A stretch of 64,000 nt of DNA from Pseudomonadota bacterium. Lineage in GTDB: Bacteria > Pseudomonadota > Alphaproteobacteria > Rhizobiales > Xanthobacteraceae. A program made the position numbers and the translations under genes. The DNA lies in NCBI GenBank assembly GCA_023404675.1, contig JAEYAW010000031.1:62001-126000 (forward strand), read 5' to 3'. The notes beneath the pieces were generated by a model. The model saw only the letters and a list, made by a program, of their open reading frames with translations. It was not told the DNA's origin and searched no databases. Within the stretch, counting starts at the first letter, position 1. Every line of letters begins with the position of its first letter. Positions 63,692 through 64,000 of this stretch are shown here, in pieces.

Positions 63692-64000
63692 ATGACAGTG
63701 CTGATCGCGGGTGGGGGTATCGGCGGGTTGACGCTGGCGCTGAGCCTGCATCAGGCCGGGGTGCCGGTGCGGGTGTTCGAGAGCGTGCCGGAACTGCGAC
63801 CGCTCGGGGTCGGGATCAACGTGCTGCCGCACGCGGTGCGCGAACTGACCGAACTCGGCCTGTTCGACCGGCTCGACGCGGCCGGCGTGCGCACCGCCGA
63901 ACTCGCCTATTTCTCCAAGCGCGGCAAGCCGATCTGGAGCGAACCGCGCGGACTGGAAGCGGGCTACAACTGGCCACAGTTCTCGATCCATCGCGGCACG
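63692..64000 (+). CDS. FAD-dependent monooxygenase (flavin-dependent oxidoreductase), partial
   Basis: The first 103 residues of a class A flavoprotein monooxygenase, cut by the right edge. The dinucleotide-binding motif AGGGIGGLTLALSLHQAG is at residues 6-23, followed by VRVFESVPELRPLGVGIN, typical of the PhzS/3-hydroxybenzoate 6-hydroxylase-like group. The substrate cannot be judged from this fragment. It is divergent from glyQ. Confidence 0.9.
   Translation, partial: MTVLIAGGGIGGLTLALSLHQAGVPVRVFESVPELRPLGVGINVLPHAVRELTELGLFDRLDAAGVRTAELAYFSKRGKPIWSEPRGLEAGYNWPQFSIHRGT

Overview
The window is high-GC chromosomal DNA from an alphaproteobacterium of the Bradyrhizobium / Rhodopseudomonas / Afipia group (Bradyrhizobiaceae, also called Nitrobacteraceae). 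The evidence is the gene families (DUF1236, paired M16 peptidases, the glyQ/glyS pair), the dense coding, and the dispersed palindromic repeats typical of this group. No rRNA, CRISPR array or intact transposase was seen. One tRNA, tRNA-Lys(CTT), is present.

Layout. 1-3231 (minus): three-subunit molybdenum hydroxylase of the CoxM/CoxS/CoxL type, the large subunit running off the left edge. 3755-9544: tRNA-Lys, then a small accessory region with a TonB-dependent siderophore receptor, its PKHD-type hydroxylase partner and an FkbM-type methyltransferase. A degenerate copy of the tRNA 3' end at about 8154 suggests an old integration boundary. 9759-22530: DUF2076 protein, hisS, a TadE/TadG pair, a degenerate EAL protein, a HAD hydrolase, a CheY-like regulator, ribF, ileS and lspA. 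22630-32520: exported protein, paired M16 peptidases, a propeller protein, arfB, mutL and a second propeller protein. 32650-41178: rsmD, an rRNA pseudouridine synthase with a large repeat-rich N-terminus, tadA, a fluoroacetate-dehalogenase homologue, purD, xseA, and a ParD-like/methionine aminopeptidase operon. 41310-47738: small conserved protein, a third propeller protein, dihydroorotase, ygfZ, tag and an HD hydrolase. 47959-58724: tyrosine phosphatase, DUF2339 membrane protein, exported protein, AcuI-like reductase, SleB-like hydrolase, ppdK and a 51-residue membrane protein. 58971-64000: DUF1236 protein, glyS, a DUF559 nuclease gene, glyQ and the start of an FAD monooxygenase.

Two things stand out. 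First, three secreted proteins (starts at 26424, 30805 and 43727) each have seven repeats of a different beta-propeller type (HAF, streptogramin-lyase-like, FG-GAP-like) followed by the same C-terminal domain of about 250 residues, ending in the same TSVA-x-R-x-Q motif. Second, a DUF559 nuclease gene sits between glyQ and glyS, bounded by inverted copies of a G/C-rich repeat. The same inverted pair, without a gene inside, lies in frame within glyS, and a related pair lies at 47758-47860. This resembles an autonomous element with MITE-like derivatives. Other notable points: an operator-like double palindrome before the ParD-like/MetAP operon, an Irr-box-like site before the siderophore receptor, and a dehalogenase whose catalytic residues fall at the same numbers as in the R. 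palustris fluoroacetate dehalogenase.

Housekeeping functions cover translation (hisS, ileS, glyQS, tadA, arfB, map, rsmD, rRNA pseudouridylation), DNA repair (mutL, xseA, tag), nucleotide and cofactor synthesis (purD, dihydroorotase, ribF), envelope functions (lspA, M16 peptidases, SleB-like, TadE/G) and central carbon metabolism (ppdK).
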